Origin: a virus
Reading direction: 5' to 3' (one strand)
IMG/VR virus record: IMGVR_UViG_3300010399_000038
Location: 1-64,000 of that record
DNA: 64,000 nt
Below the pieces are notes generated by a model. The model did no database searches. It worked only from the letters and a program-made list of their open reading frames with translations, and was not told where the DNA came from. Shown one piece after another: positions 15,501 to 25,173 of this stretch. Within the stretch, counting starts at the first letter, position 1; each line of letters opens with the position of its first letter. The translations under genes and the position numbers were made by a program.

Positions 15501-17119
15501 AACCCTATACTTTGATTTCCTGTTATTGCTCCATCTTTTCCAAGTAGTATTGATGAAGTAGCTGATGCAGTTGTTCCCCCAATGGAAATATTTGTTGAGC
15601 CTCCACTTCTTGAAAAATAACCAAGAGCAATACCACCTGTTGAACTTGATTCATCCCCGATAGCCGTACCATTGTTTCCTGTTACTGTTGAATAAGCCCC
15701 AACTGCTGTTGCGGCAACTCCGTTGGCTATTGCATTTAATCCATATCTTTCTGATAGGTAATAAGCATCGGTTGTTGAAGTGATTCCACCTTTAATTGAT
15801 GCTGCTCCAAGTATTCTATAATTTGCGGGTTGGTCAAGTGAATATTGATTCCAAATGTAAAGGCCTGAACTTCCACCAAGAGCCTGATTAATTCCTCCTT
15901 GCAACTGAATCCAATCAAGTCTAAATGCTTGTGAAGAAATAAATGGTGATGCAAGAGGTTTGATAACTACTGAAAAGAAAATTGAATCTGTGAAAACCCA
16001 ATTCGCCATTGGTATAGCAGCCACAAAATAAGAACCTGTTGTCGCCTGATCGAATCCGTAGGAATTATTTGAGAATATTACAGAGTTGGTTACTTTTGTT
16101 GCTCCACGATAAAAAGAAATATCTAATCCTTGCCCCGTTACCCACGCATCGGTTAATCTTATGTAGAATTTAAAAACATCAAACTGACCATTTCGCATAG
16201 TGTCAGTTGTTGTCCATGATATTTGAGATGTTGAACCTGTTGTACCTGAAACTAAATCTGATTTTGTTAAATGGAAAGGAAAGAATAAATTATCTCTATC
16301 ACTTGTCCATGCTGTTGCTGCCCCGTTCCATTCTGTTGGAGTTCCTAAATTTTGATCGTAAATAACAGTTTGCGTTATTCCAAGTTGCGTTGCTGTTGTT
16401 GCCCCCGCTGGAACTAAAAAAGTAACCAATGAAAGTTGAGACGCAGGATTTACCTGTGGTTCTTGGGGATTAGCTGATGGTGTTCCCTGCAAGACTGAAA
16501 CAGTATTATTTGTATCAACAATTATTCTATCAAATCTTCCAAAGGTTGCATCCCCATTGGCTAATGTTACTTGTGATAAATCAGTATGAAAAGCCCTACA
16601 TCCAATAGTATAATCTGCTGCTGTAACATCCATTACTAAATTAACTGTTGGATTAGCTGCTGTAACTATACCCCCACTTAATAAATTATTACAACCTCCA
16701 AAAGCATTATTTACTGTTACAAATGTGTTGTTGTTGTTAAATGGAATGGTATCACAGCTCCCCGACGCATAACATATAATTACAAGACTATCATTATAAA
16801 AGCTAAATGAAATAATGTCTCCCGCTCCTGCTCCACCAACTCCCACCCATCTTGTCTTAACTTCGTTACGTTTCCAAAACAAACCATCACTTGTAGTTCT
16901 AATCATTGCTCCCGGTGTGTATTTTACATAGGGAACTGCATTTGCTGCTGTGGTATCAACGAAAGGTGTAGCAACTAATACCGCTTGCAATCCACCATTG
17001 ACGGGAACTTTTACAAGTGTTGTTTGTGAACCAAGCCCCTGCGTTATGGGGTAAGTGGTTTGTGATTTTGCAAAAAAAGCAATCGTTAGAAATAATAATA
17101 TGGATAATATTTTTCTCAT
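12515..17119 (-). CDS. Large tail fibre/spike with S74-type chaperone domain
   Basis: A 1534-aa fibre. The N-terminus is a signal peptide-like stretch (MRKILSILLFLTIAFFAKSQ), followed by long beta-repeat regions rich in Thr, Ser, Asn and Gly. The C-terminus ('SDRTVKTSIMPLDYGLNELMRLKPVSFEF...IGFIAQEVQQVLPG') is the peptidase S74 intramolecular chaperone that trimerises and then cuts itself off some phage fibres, ending in a coiled coil ('LLKKEISQLKNK'). It is probably the main receptor-binding protein. The signal peptide is the odd part. Coupled by ATGA to its neighbours at both ends. Confidence 0.8.
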   Translation of the reverse strand: MRKILSILLFLTIAFFAKSQTTYPITQGLGSQTTLVKVPVNGGLQAVLVATPFVDTTAANAVPYVKYTPGAMIRTTSDGLFWKRNEVKTRWVGVGGAGAGDIISFSFYNDSLVIICYASGSCDTIPFNNNNTFVTVNNAFGGCNNLLSGGIVTAANPTVNLVMDVTAADYTIGCRAFHTDLSQVTLANGDATFGRFDRIIVDTNNTVSVLQGTPSANPQEPQVNPASQLSLVTFLVPAGATTATQLGITQTVIYDQNLGTPTEWNGAATAWTSDRDNLFFPFHLTKSDLVSGTTGSTSQISWTTTDTMRNGQFDVFKFYIRLTDAWVTGQGLDISFYRGATKVTNSVIFSNNSYGFDQATTGSYFVAAIPMANWVFTDSIFFSVVIKPLASPFISSQAFRLDWIQLQGGINQALGGSSGLYIWNQYSLDQPANYRILGAASIKGGITSTTDAYYLSERYGLNAIANGVAATAVGAYSTVTGNNGTAIGDESSSTGGIALGYFSRSGGSTNISIGGTTASATSSILLGKDGAITGNQSIGFGQNVTVAHNNSIVFGYFGASTAANQFVVGSSQGTNVVNSFYLGSVGVSGTEATDVSWRISGESGTNQAGHALTIGSGLGTGNSASGSVINFQTAVAGSSGTTLQSYATQATLLQTGQWNWSKYLLTTSFSGTAVGALGFDATGNIITMAAGGGSNTDSLFGVQDNSSTGARAFDGNGNSFQLTDQGAYDIYPRLSTGAGEFGVYDQATNGQRLTVLQASTNLFAPDDLNALELGNTQFRVYHQALIQLFSEDGAENSFIEIDNTAATNGIRLGTTKAINITSTDELTLDASGGIFAGTIPYNSGAGIVALGIDTVALSPTFGQIVRKTASAGTTYTFSEGLNETGGAVVWGGTVSTDRTLTLGANTVLFTANTLAGDPAISITSTSTAATGGTQKLLNASLSGANANNNEISYAAYFSNTHTGTNAQNRAVYGETSGASSITAYFTSTNGTALFAQSSGGTYGLEAQATTGIGAYIHSDNGGVALSTQSTGVTSVQMNATYSSTNSVVTVAELVRATSGTAANGIGGSLDFYNEADNGTNYLSNQVVSKLTTAANATRVAEYSIWGVNSATNFQLMSLAGNGLMTLGVAGTNKGSIALTGNTSGTVTIQPAAAAGTWSLTLPTNDGDADQVLTTNGSGVTSWTTVAGGSSTWNGITNPTGTQSLTFDDGELNAWTVSSNTETFQTTTANSLTTGTLELWNSSSLTSGIIHDIAVTGTAQLTNSRGLRILRSGANASNAQTIIGAEFGVTNTNATSGTNIAATFTASGATTANIAALFTGSVGMGDANPQTTLQVGGDAGAAFSFAGVAQIGFTNAGSATYITGLGPASTEVFFGAESSNGIVGTYSNHKFTIRTNNTARIEISNGGVITALNLAGTGDRAVLADASGVLSAPVSDRTVKTSIMPLDYGLNELMRLKPVSFEFIDGWKNHGEGRQIGFIAQEVQQVLPGSVFLTPSTGKLGINKEDIIPLLVRSVQQQQEQIELLKKEISQLKNK

Positions 17120-17691
17120 CGTGTTGGTAATATTCTGAATAACTCGGTTAATTGTGCTGCTCCAAATGGTGTTGAATCGGCTAATAGCGTAAACAAGCCC
17201 GTCGCTCTATCCCATGAATAGTAAGTACTGAATCCATCCAAAGGAGCAGTTGTATTTTGAGTGATATTGTTTCTTGTGAACTGTATATTGTAGCCAATAA
17301 ACTGAGAAAGCGTAACTGATAAATCCCCTTCTTTTAAAGGCGTACTGTCTGCTGTAATTTCCCAATCTAATGGATAGGGCAAAGTACCTCCTGCTGGTGT
17401 TGGTGTAACACTACCGCCGCCATCTCCATCAATTATTTGTTGTGCTTCTAATTGAAATTTTCCGCATAACCAATAAAGATAATTTGATGTTGAACGAAGG
17501 GAAGCATCTGTTTGCGCACCACCGTCATAACCCCATTCCAAAGCATCGGTAACAAAGGCAATTTGAACAGGTGGCGTTGGCTTAATAACTGTACCACCAA
17601 ATAATCCTTGCCTACTTATATAGTTGGCAGATAAGTATGTTGAAACCTTACCTAAGTCAATAATATCCGCTACTGATAAAATGGTTGCCAT
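17116..17691 (-). CDS. Hypothetical tail-associated protein (191 aa)
   Basis: A 191-aa protein with no signal peptide. It has a helical N-terminus, a Gly/Pro linker ('GDGGGSVTPTPAGG') and a beta-rich tail ('WEITADSTPLKEGDLSVTLSQFIGYNIQF'). It lies between the fibre and the next structural gene with a 4-nt overlap, so it is probably a minor tail or fibre-adaptor protein. Family not recognised. Confidence 0.55.
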   Translation of the reverse strand: MATILSVADIIDLGKVSTYLSANYISRQGLFGGTVIKPTPPVQIAFVTDALEWGYDGGAQTDASLRSTSNYLYWLCGKFQLEAQQIIDGDGGGSVTPTPAGGTLPYPLDWEITADSTPLKEGDLSVTLSQFIGYNIQFTRNNITQNTTAPLDGFSTYYSWDRATGLFTLLADSTPFGAAQLTELFRILPTR

Positions 17692-18204
17692 TTAAAAAAA
17701 GTTAGCCTGATTTTGTTGCATAAATGTTGCTCTATTCAAACAATTTTGAGAGGCATTTATATCAGCCCCAATTTCTACTGCGTTAATTGCTCCAATAATA
17801 TTCATCCAATAAGTTGCGATATTTGAAAAATAATTTGTGTCCTGTATAATACTCGGTGTCAGGGCTTGATTTTGGATTAAATAGTAAAAGAATTGCTTGT
17901 TGAATTGTGGCAGGCAAAAGACTTGAGTAAGTGATTCCACCACTACATTTGAAACATTCAGCCAATCAACACGAATACTTAATGCTTGGTCTGTTGTCAA
18001 AATACTCCATGTGTCGGAAGAATCTGCCAATGCCCATTGTTCATAATCAGTTGTAGTTCCTGATTCAACTAAAAACTCCCCACTTGTTGTCTGAAAATAT
18101 ACACGGCGTTGTGTTATTGTCCCCGTTATTGACGTTGAAGTGTCCGCAACCGTAACGGCTTCGGGTGAAATAGCAGACTGGCTAACCGTAAAGGCTGGTG
18201 TCAT
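17692..18204 (-). CDS. Hypothetical structural protein (170 aa)
   Basis: A 170-aa protein, beta-rich in the first 110 residues and helical after that ('FFYYLIQNQALTPSIIQDTNYF'). It starts one base upstream of the gene at 17116, so the two are made together. Likely a tail accessory by location; not assigned to a family. Confidence 0.5.
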   Translation of the reverse strand: MTPAFTVSQSAISPEAVTVADTSTSITGTITQRRVYFQTTSGEFLVESGTTTDYEQWALADSSDTWSILTTDQALSIRVDWLNVSNVVVESLTQVFCLPQFNKQFFYYLIQNQALTPSIIQDTNYFSNIATYWMNIIGAINAVEIGADINASQNCLNRATFMQQNQANFF

Positions 18205-18264
18205 TTTGGATGTTGGGCGTTTATCAAAATTAGATAATAATTCTGTTTATATTCAAAGTTATTT

Positions 18265-21200
18265 TTATTGGTCGTTTTCAATGGGGTTTTCGTCTTTTAT
18301 TCCTTGCTTAAATTCATTGAATAATTCATCAAATTCCTGTTGGTTTTCTGTCTTTCCTTTTGGTAAAAATTGGGGGTAATCTGAATAGAATTTCCTTAAT
18401 CCTAACAGCCTTCCATAGTCGTATAAATAGTCAAGTACCCTCTTTTTAGCTTCATCGTCTTTTAATTGGCTGTACCTTTTACCAAACCCGTCAATGATTG
18501 CCATGTCATTGATATATGGCTCTACCAATCGTTTTCTTTCCTGACCTACATACTCTTGGAGTCTTTCGGATTCTTTGGTATTAAGTTTCTGCCCATTTAG
18601 CGTCGGGGAAATAGCAGGGGGTAAAAATCCTGCATCATTGGTTCTTAGGAAATCGTCATAGAGTGGCCTTGCAAATAATTGTGGATCGGCTTTAGATATA
18701 CCAAACATTCTGGATAATATATTGCCTCCCTTTGGTTGTTTTTCCCCCCATAAGTTTCTCTTGTACTTTATCTGGACATCAAATAATTTTCTATACAATA
18801 CTGACCTTTGAGCAAAGTTCTGATTGACGGTATCTAAAAAAGTATCTCCTTTTGATGTAGGTACTTCATCAAGTGCTGCTCTATTAAGTTGTGCAAGTGA
18901 TGCAGGTTGAATAATATTTGTAAATAGATTTGTAGTGTTAGTAAAGTATCTATTCAAATCTCCTTTGCCAAACCAATATTGAAGCAATGATGAACTGTTG
19001 CCAAATACTCCGTTCTCTAATTCCTGCAATCCTTGTTTTTCCATACCACCCAATACCACATTCCAAAACTCATCCATGTTTTCTCTTTGTTCGGGAGTTA
19101 AATCTTGGTGTTGCTTTGCTATTTGATTTGCTAACATTCCGAATTGCCCTAACCATCGGTTTGAAACTTTCAGGTTTCCTATCTGCATCGTTCCCTGCTT
19201 ATCAAAATAATTTACGGCTTCTCTTTCTTTCTTTGGGTCATCATCATCTAAACTTGGAGTGAACAATCCTTGTTGAACAAGTGCAATAACTGCGGCTCTT
19301 GTACCCATTCCCACAATAGCGTGGGCAAGCCAATACCTTGCTTCCCTTAGTTGAAGTTTGGATTTATTGACATCCCCTTTTTTTGAGGCAATACCCGACC
19401 TTGCACCATGAACCGTTGCTTGGAGTATTGCTATCTCTGGATTAAGAAGATTATACATACTCCAAAAGGCATTGGATGGAATTTTTATGTAAGGTGAAAT
19501 CGTTAATGTTTTTGCAAGTGCTGCTGCTCCGGTATCTTTCCCACCAAACAGTTTTCCGAATGCTGCCGATATTACATCGTTGAGTAAATTATCTTGCTGA
19601 AAGGTTGAACGCTGTCCCTCTTTCTCCATTACTTGTTTTATGTAATCTGCTTTTTGTCCTGCAACTGCATCACCCAATCCTTGTGCTTTATATGCACGAT
19701 AGGCTTCCTCTCTTGGAAATTCCATGAACAGTTTTTTGTCCATTTCTTTTAGCCCAAGTGATTTTGCAAACGCTGCACCTTGCGCCCCACCTGCCGCAAA
19801 TCGTTGTGGCTTGTCACCAATGTTAAGCATCCTTGCTACTGCTTCGGCAGGAATACCAACCGTCCCTTGCAGCATCTTATCTATCTTCTGCCTCTTAGTT
19901 AATTTTTTCTCCCCCTTGAATGATGCCCATAGTTCACGCAAAGCCTTGAATGGGCGTATCTGTTCAGAATAAAGTTCTTTTTGAGTATAGTCGCTTCTGT
20001 TTAATCCCGTTAGTAATTGCTCTGCGGCTTCTTTGCCACCTACACCAACCATTTCCCAAAAATCTTTTTGGGTTTCAAATGTATTATACTCTTGTTCGTA
20101 GTTCTTATCAATTAGTTTTATACCTCTATCCGCTAAATCATTTATGACTCCAACCGGAAATCTTACACCTGCTTGGTTCATAATGTTGTAAACCGGGTTA
20201 TTGATTAACGAAACTATCCCAAGTGTGTTTAACTGCATGATACCCGTAATCCTTCTTATAATGTCAGGCTTATTAAAGAACATATCGTTTAACACCCGTG
20301 TTGCTTTTGCTGTTCTTACCTGTTCGTCCCTATATGCCTGAAACGCTGCGGGCGTTCTTTCTTCCCTTGCTCTGTTTGCTGCTTCTTCTAATTTATTTGT
20401 TTGGGCAACGAGTTCTTTCATTCGGTTGGCTTCTTCAACTGATAACTCAGTTCTTCCAACAACTCTTGCGATTATATTTTTAAAGTCCTCGAAATCCAAT
20501 GCCCCATTTTCTATAAGTTTTTTATGGGCTTGCCTGATAACATCGTCCTTTTGATCTTCGGTTAATCCTTTTAATTTTTTTCTGAACTTATCAAGCACCT
20601 TCGCTTTTAAATCTTCGTCTGAAATCTTTTCTTTGGGTATTCTGTCTTTGAGTTTTTCTTCCCATTCTTTTCTGAATTTTTCTTTGTCCCACGGAGCAGT
20701 ACCCATTTTTTCAGAAATAAAATCAATAGCATCTTGGACAAGTTCGGCAACTTTTTCTCCTGCATGATACGCCTTTCTCATTCCTTCAATAGCGGCATCT
20801 ATGAACGGCTTGGGAATTATGGTTGCGTACAAAGCATCTTTACCTTTTGCATCATCGAAAAACTTATCGGCTTTATCTTTCCTTGTTTTCCTTGCTTCGG
20901 CTCTTTCTTTTTTGAGTTCTGTTTTTACTTCCTCTTTAAACAGTTTTTCAAATTCTGGTTCTTTAACAAGTTCATCAAAGAACTCTTTCCATGATTTATC
21001 TTTTGGTTTTGCCCACTCTTCAAAGTTTTGTTTTCTTTTTGCGTTCTCAATCATCACAACACCTAATGGAGATTTTTTATAGAAGTAATTTATAGCAGAA
21101 CTAAACCTTCCCCCTTTTCTTCCTGCATTGTCATACATGATACCAACTTCTGCAAACTGCTTTGCTGCTTCAAGTTTCTCTTGTGGCGTTTTTGCGCTTG

Positions 21201-24200
21201 CTTCTTTTTCTGCTAACCTATTTAATGATTCTGCATAGATGAGTGAATTAACATCTCCATCAAACTTTTGCGCCTCTGCCAAGTTTACGGCTTCATCAAT
21301 ACCCAATTCATCAATTACCGATTTTGCTACCTGATGGGCTTCTTCCTGACTTGCTGTTTTATACTCAAGTCCTTCTTTTTTGAAACCCTCTCTTGCTGAT
21401 TCAGGAATATTTTCGGCAGTGTACAAATGATTCAGAACACCCTTCTTTTGCCCACCTTCGTTTTCTTTTCCTGATGCCTCTACTGTGGGCGGTTCTTTCG
21501 GGGGTTCTGCTCCTTGATTTTCAACTTGTTCTGCGCTTTTTGAAGGTTCAGTAGCTCCCTTTTTTGTTGATGGCTCTTGGACTGAGGGGATTGATTCAGG
21601 GCTTTCAGAAGATTCTTTGGTAATGGTTTCATTGGTTATTTGTTTTGGGGGAACGGCTTCTGTTGGTTTAATTAATTTATCAAAAATAGTTTTGGCTAAA
21701 AAAACTGCATCTGTTTTATCTGGTAAGTCTTTGGCAATATTGTTAAGAGACTTTTTAATTAAATCCTCTGTTGATATTCCGAGTTCTTGTGCTTTTTTAT
21801 TGGCAGCACTTAACATCGTTAATGATTCAACACTTGGTTCTTTACTTTTTGAAAATTCAAGCAATGGAAGTTTTAATGAACGAGCAATATCCTGAACGTT
21901 TTCTGCTTCTTCAATTAAACGAACTTTTGACGCTAAGTTGGATATTTCGGCTGCATCATACAATCCGTTCTTATCAAATCCGATTCCGAAAAATTCATTT
22001 TGTTGCGCTTCGGTCAAAGATTCTTCCATTTCCTTCATCACTCTATCCGCTTCCTTTGCATCTTCCCTGCTTGAAGTTGGGCTATTTGAAATTCGTCTTG
22101 CTTCCTTGTACTTCCTTGCGCCTTCTTCACCAAAATACTCCTTCTCAAGATTCTTACCATACTCCATTACCGTGTTGCTATACTCATATAGTTCATCGCT
22201 GCTTAATTCATTTATTGGTTTACTTGGTTTTGGAAACTTACTCACTCCTTCTCTTTCAGATACAGTAGATGGGGATTTAATTTCAGATTCGATAACGTTG
22301 GTAAATTCTTTTTCCATTGCGTCCCAATCGCCTCGACCAGATATACTACGGTCATACTCTTGTTCCCTTCTGTACTTATCAACGGCGGCTAATAAATTCT
22401 CGTTACCATTTTCTTTTGCATAAGATTCTACTTGTTCAACCAAATCCCCGAATGAACCAATATCACCATTATCATACTTATCATATAAGTCTTTTAACGA
22501 AGATGGTTTTTCTTCTGACGTAACTTCGGTTTTATTTTCATCACTTAATTGTTTTAAATAAGCGGCCTTATCTTTTGGGATAGCCCCCTTAGTTCCATCT
22601 TCAAATTCAACTTTCACCATTGAATCTCCAATACTTTTACCGATAGTCTTAATCTTCTTTTCAGGTCTTTGTTGGTCTGCTGGTAAAATATCTCCAACTT
22701 CCCATCCTGATACAGTAGATGTCTTGGATGGGTCGGTTACTTTTTCTTCCGTTTTGATTTCTGTTTTTTGCGAGGACGGAATATCTTGAATCGTGGCTTG
22801 TTGGTCATTTAGTTTGGATTTTTCTTTTTCAAAATCTTCTTTTGCTCTTTTCTTTTTTTCATTGAGTTCTTTTAATTTGATGCGGTTTTCTTCTGACTCC
22901 CTTCCATCTGTTTTTTCTATTTGTGCATCAATTTTTTCAAGTTCTAATTTATGGTCAACCTCTAACCTTTCCAGTTCTATTTTTGCTTTCTTTTGTTCTT
23001 CGATTTCTTTTTGTTTGGATTCGGGAACAATTTCTTCCGATGTGTTTCCTTTTAAAATTTGCTCCTTTACACTTTTTGCATCTTTGGCTTTTTGGATGTA
23101 CTGTTCTTTTAAATTAGTGTCGGTTGTAGCTTCTGCTTTTTTCTTCCAAATGTTTTCAACTACTCCATGAAGAACGTATTTATCTTTTTGTTTTTCTGAA
23201 ATGTTCAAATCTTTTACATCATTATTTATCCCTGCTGCTACATCAAGATTTCTTATTGCCTCTGTTTTTTCAGGTGCGGATTGCGGGTCAAGTGCTATAT
23301 CATCATGCATCTTCTCTTTAAAGTAGTCTCTATTCTGTGCTGCCTCTCTTAATGTTCTTGCTGTTGTTTTACTATATTTACCATATACTGCTGCTGCACT
23401 AAGGGGAGTTGCAGCTAATAAATTAACTTTAAAACTTTCTGTGGCTTCATGCGCTGCATCGTCAAAACTTACATCTCTTCCGCCAAAAGCTGCATCAACT
23501 CCATTATGAAATACATTAAATGCTCCTAATACCGTTGCTGTTTTTACATTGCCTTTTGCAAGGTCGGGTACATATTTCTTTAGAATATCTTCTCCAATTT
23601 TTAATGCGGTTGTTTTTGCTGTGGCTGCATCTAATTCTTTATTAGAAAATTTATTTATTAGCCCACTTATCTCTTTTGAAAACTCGCTTTTAGCATTACC
23701 TAAAATATTTTTAGGAAGTAAATATTTTCCCGCAAATACATCAAACCCTGTTGTTAATGCAGTATAACCCGCTTGCTTTAGTTTATTGTCAGGGAACATT
23801 CTTAATGCAGCATCTTCATTAATACCTCCAAACGTTAATGCGCTTGTCACTAATTCAGGAATCTTAGCTTCGCCGCCAAGTATCATTGGCACTACAAAAC
23901 CAGTGAGATGCCCAGCCCCTTGAAACGCCTTACTTAAATCTCCTTTGGCTTCGACTGTTGGAGTTAAATATTCTCTGTTTATTATATCATCGGTTCTTGC
24001 TTTGGTATCAAATTGAATCGGGTTGGCTGGATTAAGATTTACTATATCTTCTACGGAATGAGCCATGCTTCTTACTGTATTCTTATAGCTATCTTGAAGT
24101 GAGCCAAGATAATCTGTTGTTTGTATTGGCGCATCACTGGTAAACGCAGGAATGAATGTATTTCCGAATCCACGAAGTATTGATTTGCCAACTCCAACGT

Positions 24201-25173
24201 CAGGGCGAATTTCTTTTTGATATATTCCCAATTCTTTTTCATCCAACTTCCCATCAGCCATCATATCTGACACCAACCGATCTAATCCTTCTTTACTTGG
24301 TATATCTACAAGTAACCCGCCTACTCCTTTATCTTCTCTATATTGTCCTATTTTTTGAGATACTATTTTCTTTGCTAATGTTGGGTATTCATCAAATAAC
24401 TTTTCATTCTTTTCAATCCATTTTTGTTTTAATTCAGGATTTTGTTCGGCCATCTTAACCACATCTTCGTCATATAAAAAATCCATCATCTTTGAACCAA
24501 CAACCGATTCTAATTTCTTTCTTGACACAAGTGGCTTTTGCAACATTCTCGCTGCATCTTTATCACCTTGTGATGCGGCGTACCTTAATGCAGCGTCTTC
24601 GGTTATACCATATCGTGTTACGGCTGCTTTTTTATTTCTATCTTGTTGGTAAATATCAAATGCTTTCTTCTCTACGTTATCTTTTAATGATTCGCTAATG
24701 TCTCCCAAATCAAATTCATCAAGGGTTCTACTTGTAACATCTTCTGGTTTTCTAAATGTTTCTTGTGTTATGTTAGTGGCAAGTTCTTTTTTAGGACGAA
24801 GTTTTGCTTGCTTCTCTACAAGTCTTGTAGTTAAATAATCTTTTGCTTCATCTGCTGTCTTAAATGGAAGTTCTCTTTTTTGCGTTTGGGCTTTTTGCAA
24901 ATCAGCAAGCATTGATTCTTTTGATTCGCCATCTCCTGTTGCTAATGAAAAATCAATCCCCTGTTTTTTTTGTGATGGTAATTTTGATTGAGTAGGGGAA
25001 TATTGCTTTCCAAATTCTGCGAAGGAGCCTAACGAAAAACCACCATATTCTTTTTTTTTTTCAAGTCCGGGCAATTGTGGTTTACCTCCCATTCCCGGAA
25101 GTTTTGGCTTAGGCTTTGGATCACCAGTACCCTCATCAATATCTTGTTCTATATCTATAAATTCCTCTGCCAT
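18265..25173 (-). CDS. Giant internal virion protein candidate (2302 aa)
   Basis: A 2302-aa protein with a disordered N-terminus rich in Pro, Lys and Gly ('KPKLPGMGGKPQLPGLEKK') and long Glu/Lys coiled-coil stretches (about 700-1450). The helical C-terminal third is less charged and has several hydrophobic helices ('IVSLINNPVYNIMNQAGVRFPVG', 'WLAHAIVGMGTRAAVIALVQQG'). Size, order and composition match the ejected internal virion proteins of short-tailed phages (T7 gp16 or crAss-like giants). I see no peptidoglycan lytic or polymerase motif. It is the biggest gene of the window, and late. Confidence 0.6.
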   Translation of the reverse strand: MAEEFIDIEQDIDEGTGDPKPKPKLPGMGGKPQLPGLEKKKEYGGFSLGSFAEFGKQYSPTQSKLPSQKKQGIDFSLATGDGESKESMLADLQKAQTQKRELPFKTADEAKDYLTTRLVEKQAKLRPKKELATNITQETFRKPEDVTSRTLDEFDLGDISESLKDNVEKKAFDIYQQDRNKKAAVTRYGITEDAALRYAASQGDKDAARMLQKPLVSRKKLESVVGSKMMDFLYDEDVVKMAEQNPELKQKWIEKNEKLFDEYPTLAKKIVSQKIGQYREDKGVGGLLVDIPSKEGLDRLVSDMMADGKLDEKELGIYQKEIRPDVGVGKSILRGFGNTFIPAFTSDAPIQTTDYLGSLQDSYKNTVRSMAHSVEDIVNLNPANPIQFDTKARTDDIINREYLTPTVEAKGDLSKAFQGAGHLTGFVVPMILGGEAKIPELVTSALTFGGINEDAALRMFPDNKLKQAGYTALTTGFDVFAGKYLLPKNILGNAKSEFSKEISGLINKFSNKELDAATAKTTALKIGEDILKKYVPDLAKGNVKTATVLGAFNVFHNGVDAAFGGRDVSFDDAAHEATESFKVNLLAATPLSAAAVYGKYSKTTARTLREAAQNRDYFKEKMHDDIALDPQSAPEKTEAIRNLDVAAGINNDVKDLNISEKQKDKYVLHGVVENIWKKKAEATTDTNLKEQYIQKAKDAKSVKEQILKGNTSEEIVPESKQKEIEEQKKAKIELERLEVDHKLELEKIDAQIEKTDGRESEENRIKLKELNEKKKRAKEDFEKEKSKLNDQQATIQDIPSSQKTEIKTEEKVTDPSKTSTVSGWEVGDILPADQQRPEKKIKTIGKSIGDSMVKVEFEDGTKGAIPKDKAAYLKQLSDENKTEVTSEEKPSSLKDLYDKYDNGDIGSFGDLVEQVESYAKENGNENLLAAVDKYRREQEYDRSISGRGDWDAMEKEFTNVIESEIKSPSTVSEREGVSKFPKPSKPINELSSDELYEYSNTVMEYGKNLEKEYFGEEGARKYKEARRISNSPTSSREDAKEADRVMKEMEESLTEAQQNEFFGIGFDKNGLYDAAEISNLASKVRLIEEAENVQDIARSLKLPLLEFSKSKEPSVESLTMLSAANKKAQELGISTEDLIKKSLNNIAKDLPDKTDAVFLAKTIFDKLIKPTEAVPPKQITNETITKESSESPESIPSVQEPSTKKGATEPSKSAEQVENQGAEPPKEPPTVEASGKENEGGQKKGVLNHLYTAENIPESAREGFKKEGLEYKTASQEEAHQVAKSVIDELGIDEAVNLAEAQKFDGDVNSLIYAESLNRLAEKEASAKTPQEKLEAAKQFAEVGIMYDNAGRKGGRFSSAINYFYKKSPLGVVMIENAKRKQNFEEWAKPKDKSWKEFFDELVKEPEFEKLFKEEVKTELKKERAEARKTRKDKADKFFDDAKGKDALYATIIPKPFIDAAIEGMRKAYHAGEKVAELVQDAIDFISEKMGTAPWDKEKFRKEWEEKLKDRIPKEKISDEDLKAKVLDKFRKKLKGLTEDQKDDVIRQAHKKLIENGALDFEDFKNIIARVVGRTELSVEEANRMKELVAQTNKLEEAANRAREERTPAAFQAYRDEQVRTAKATRVLNDMFFNKPDIIRRITGIMQLNTLGIVSLINNPVYNIMNQAGVRFPVGVINDLADRGIKLIDKNYEQEYNTFETQKDFWEMVGVGGKEAAEQLLTGLNRSDYTQKELYSEQIRPFKALRELWASFKGEKKLTKRQKIDKMLQGTVGIPAEAVARMLNIGDKPQRFAAGGAQGAAFAKSLGLKEMDKKLFMEFPREEAYRAYKAQGLGDAVAGQKADYIKQVMEKEGQRSTFQQDNLLNDVISAAFGKLFGGKDTGAAALAKTLTISPYIKIPSNAFWSMYNLLNPEIAILQATVHGARSGIASKKGDVNKSKLQLREARYWLAHAIVGMGTRAAVIALVQQGLFTPSLDDDDPKKEREAVNYFDKQGTMQIGNLKVSNRWLGQFGMLANQIAKQHQDLTPEQRENMDEFWNVVLGGMEKQGLQELENGVFGNSSSLLQYWFGKGDLNRYFTNTTNLFTNIIQPASLAQLNRAALDEVPTSKGDTFLDTVNQNFAQRSVLYRKLFDVQIKYKRNLWGEKQPKGGNILSRMFGISKADPQLFARPLYDDFLRTNDAGFLPPAISPTLNGQKLNTKESERLQEYVGQERKRLVEPYINDMAIIDGFGKRYSQLKDDEAKKRVLDYLYDYGRLLGLRKFYSDYPQFLPKGKTENQQEFDELFNEFKQGIKDENPIENDQ

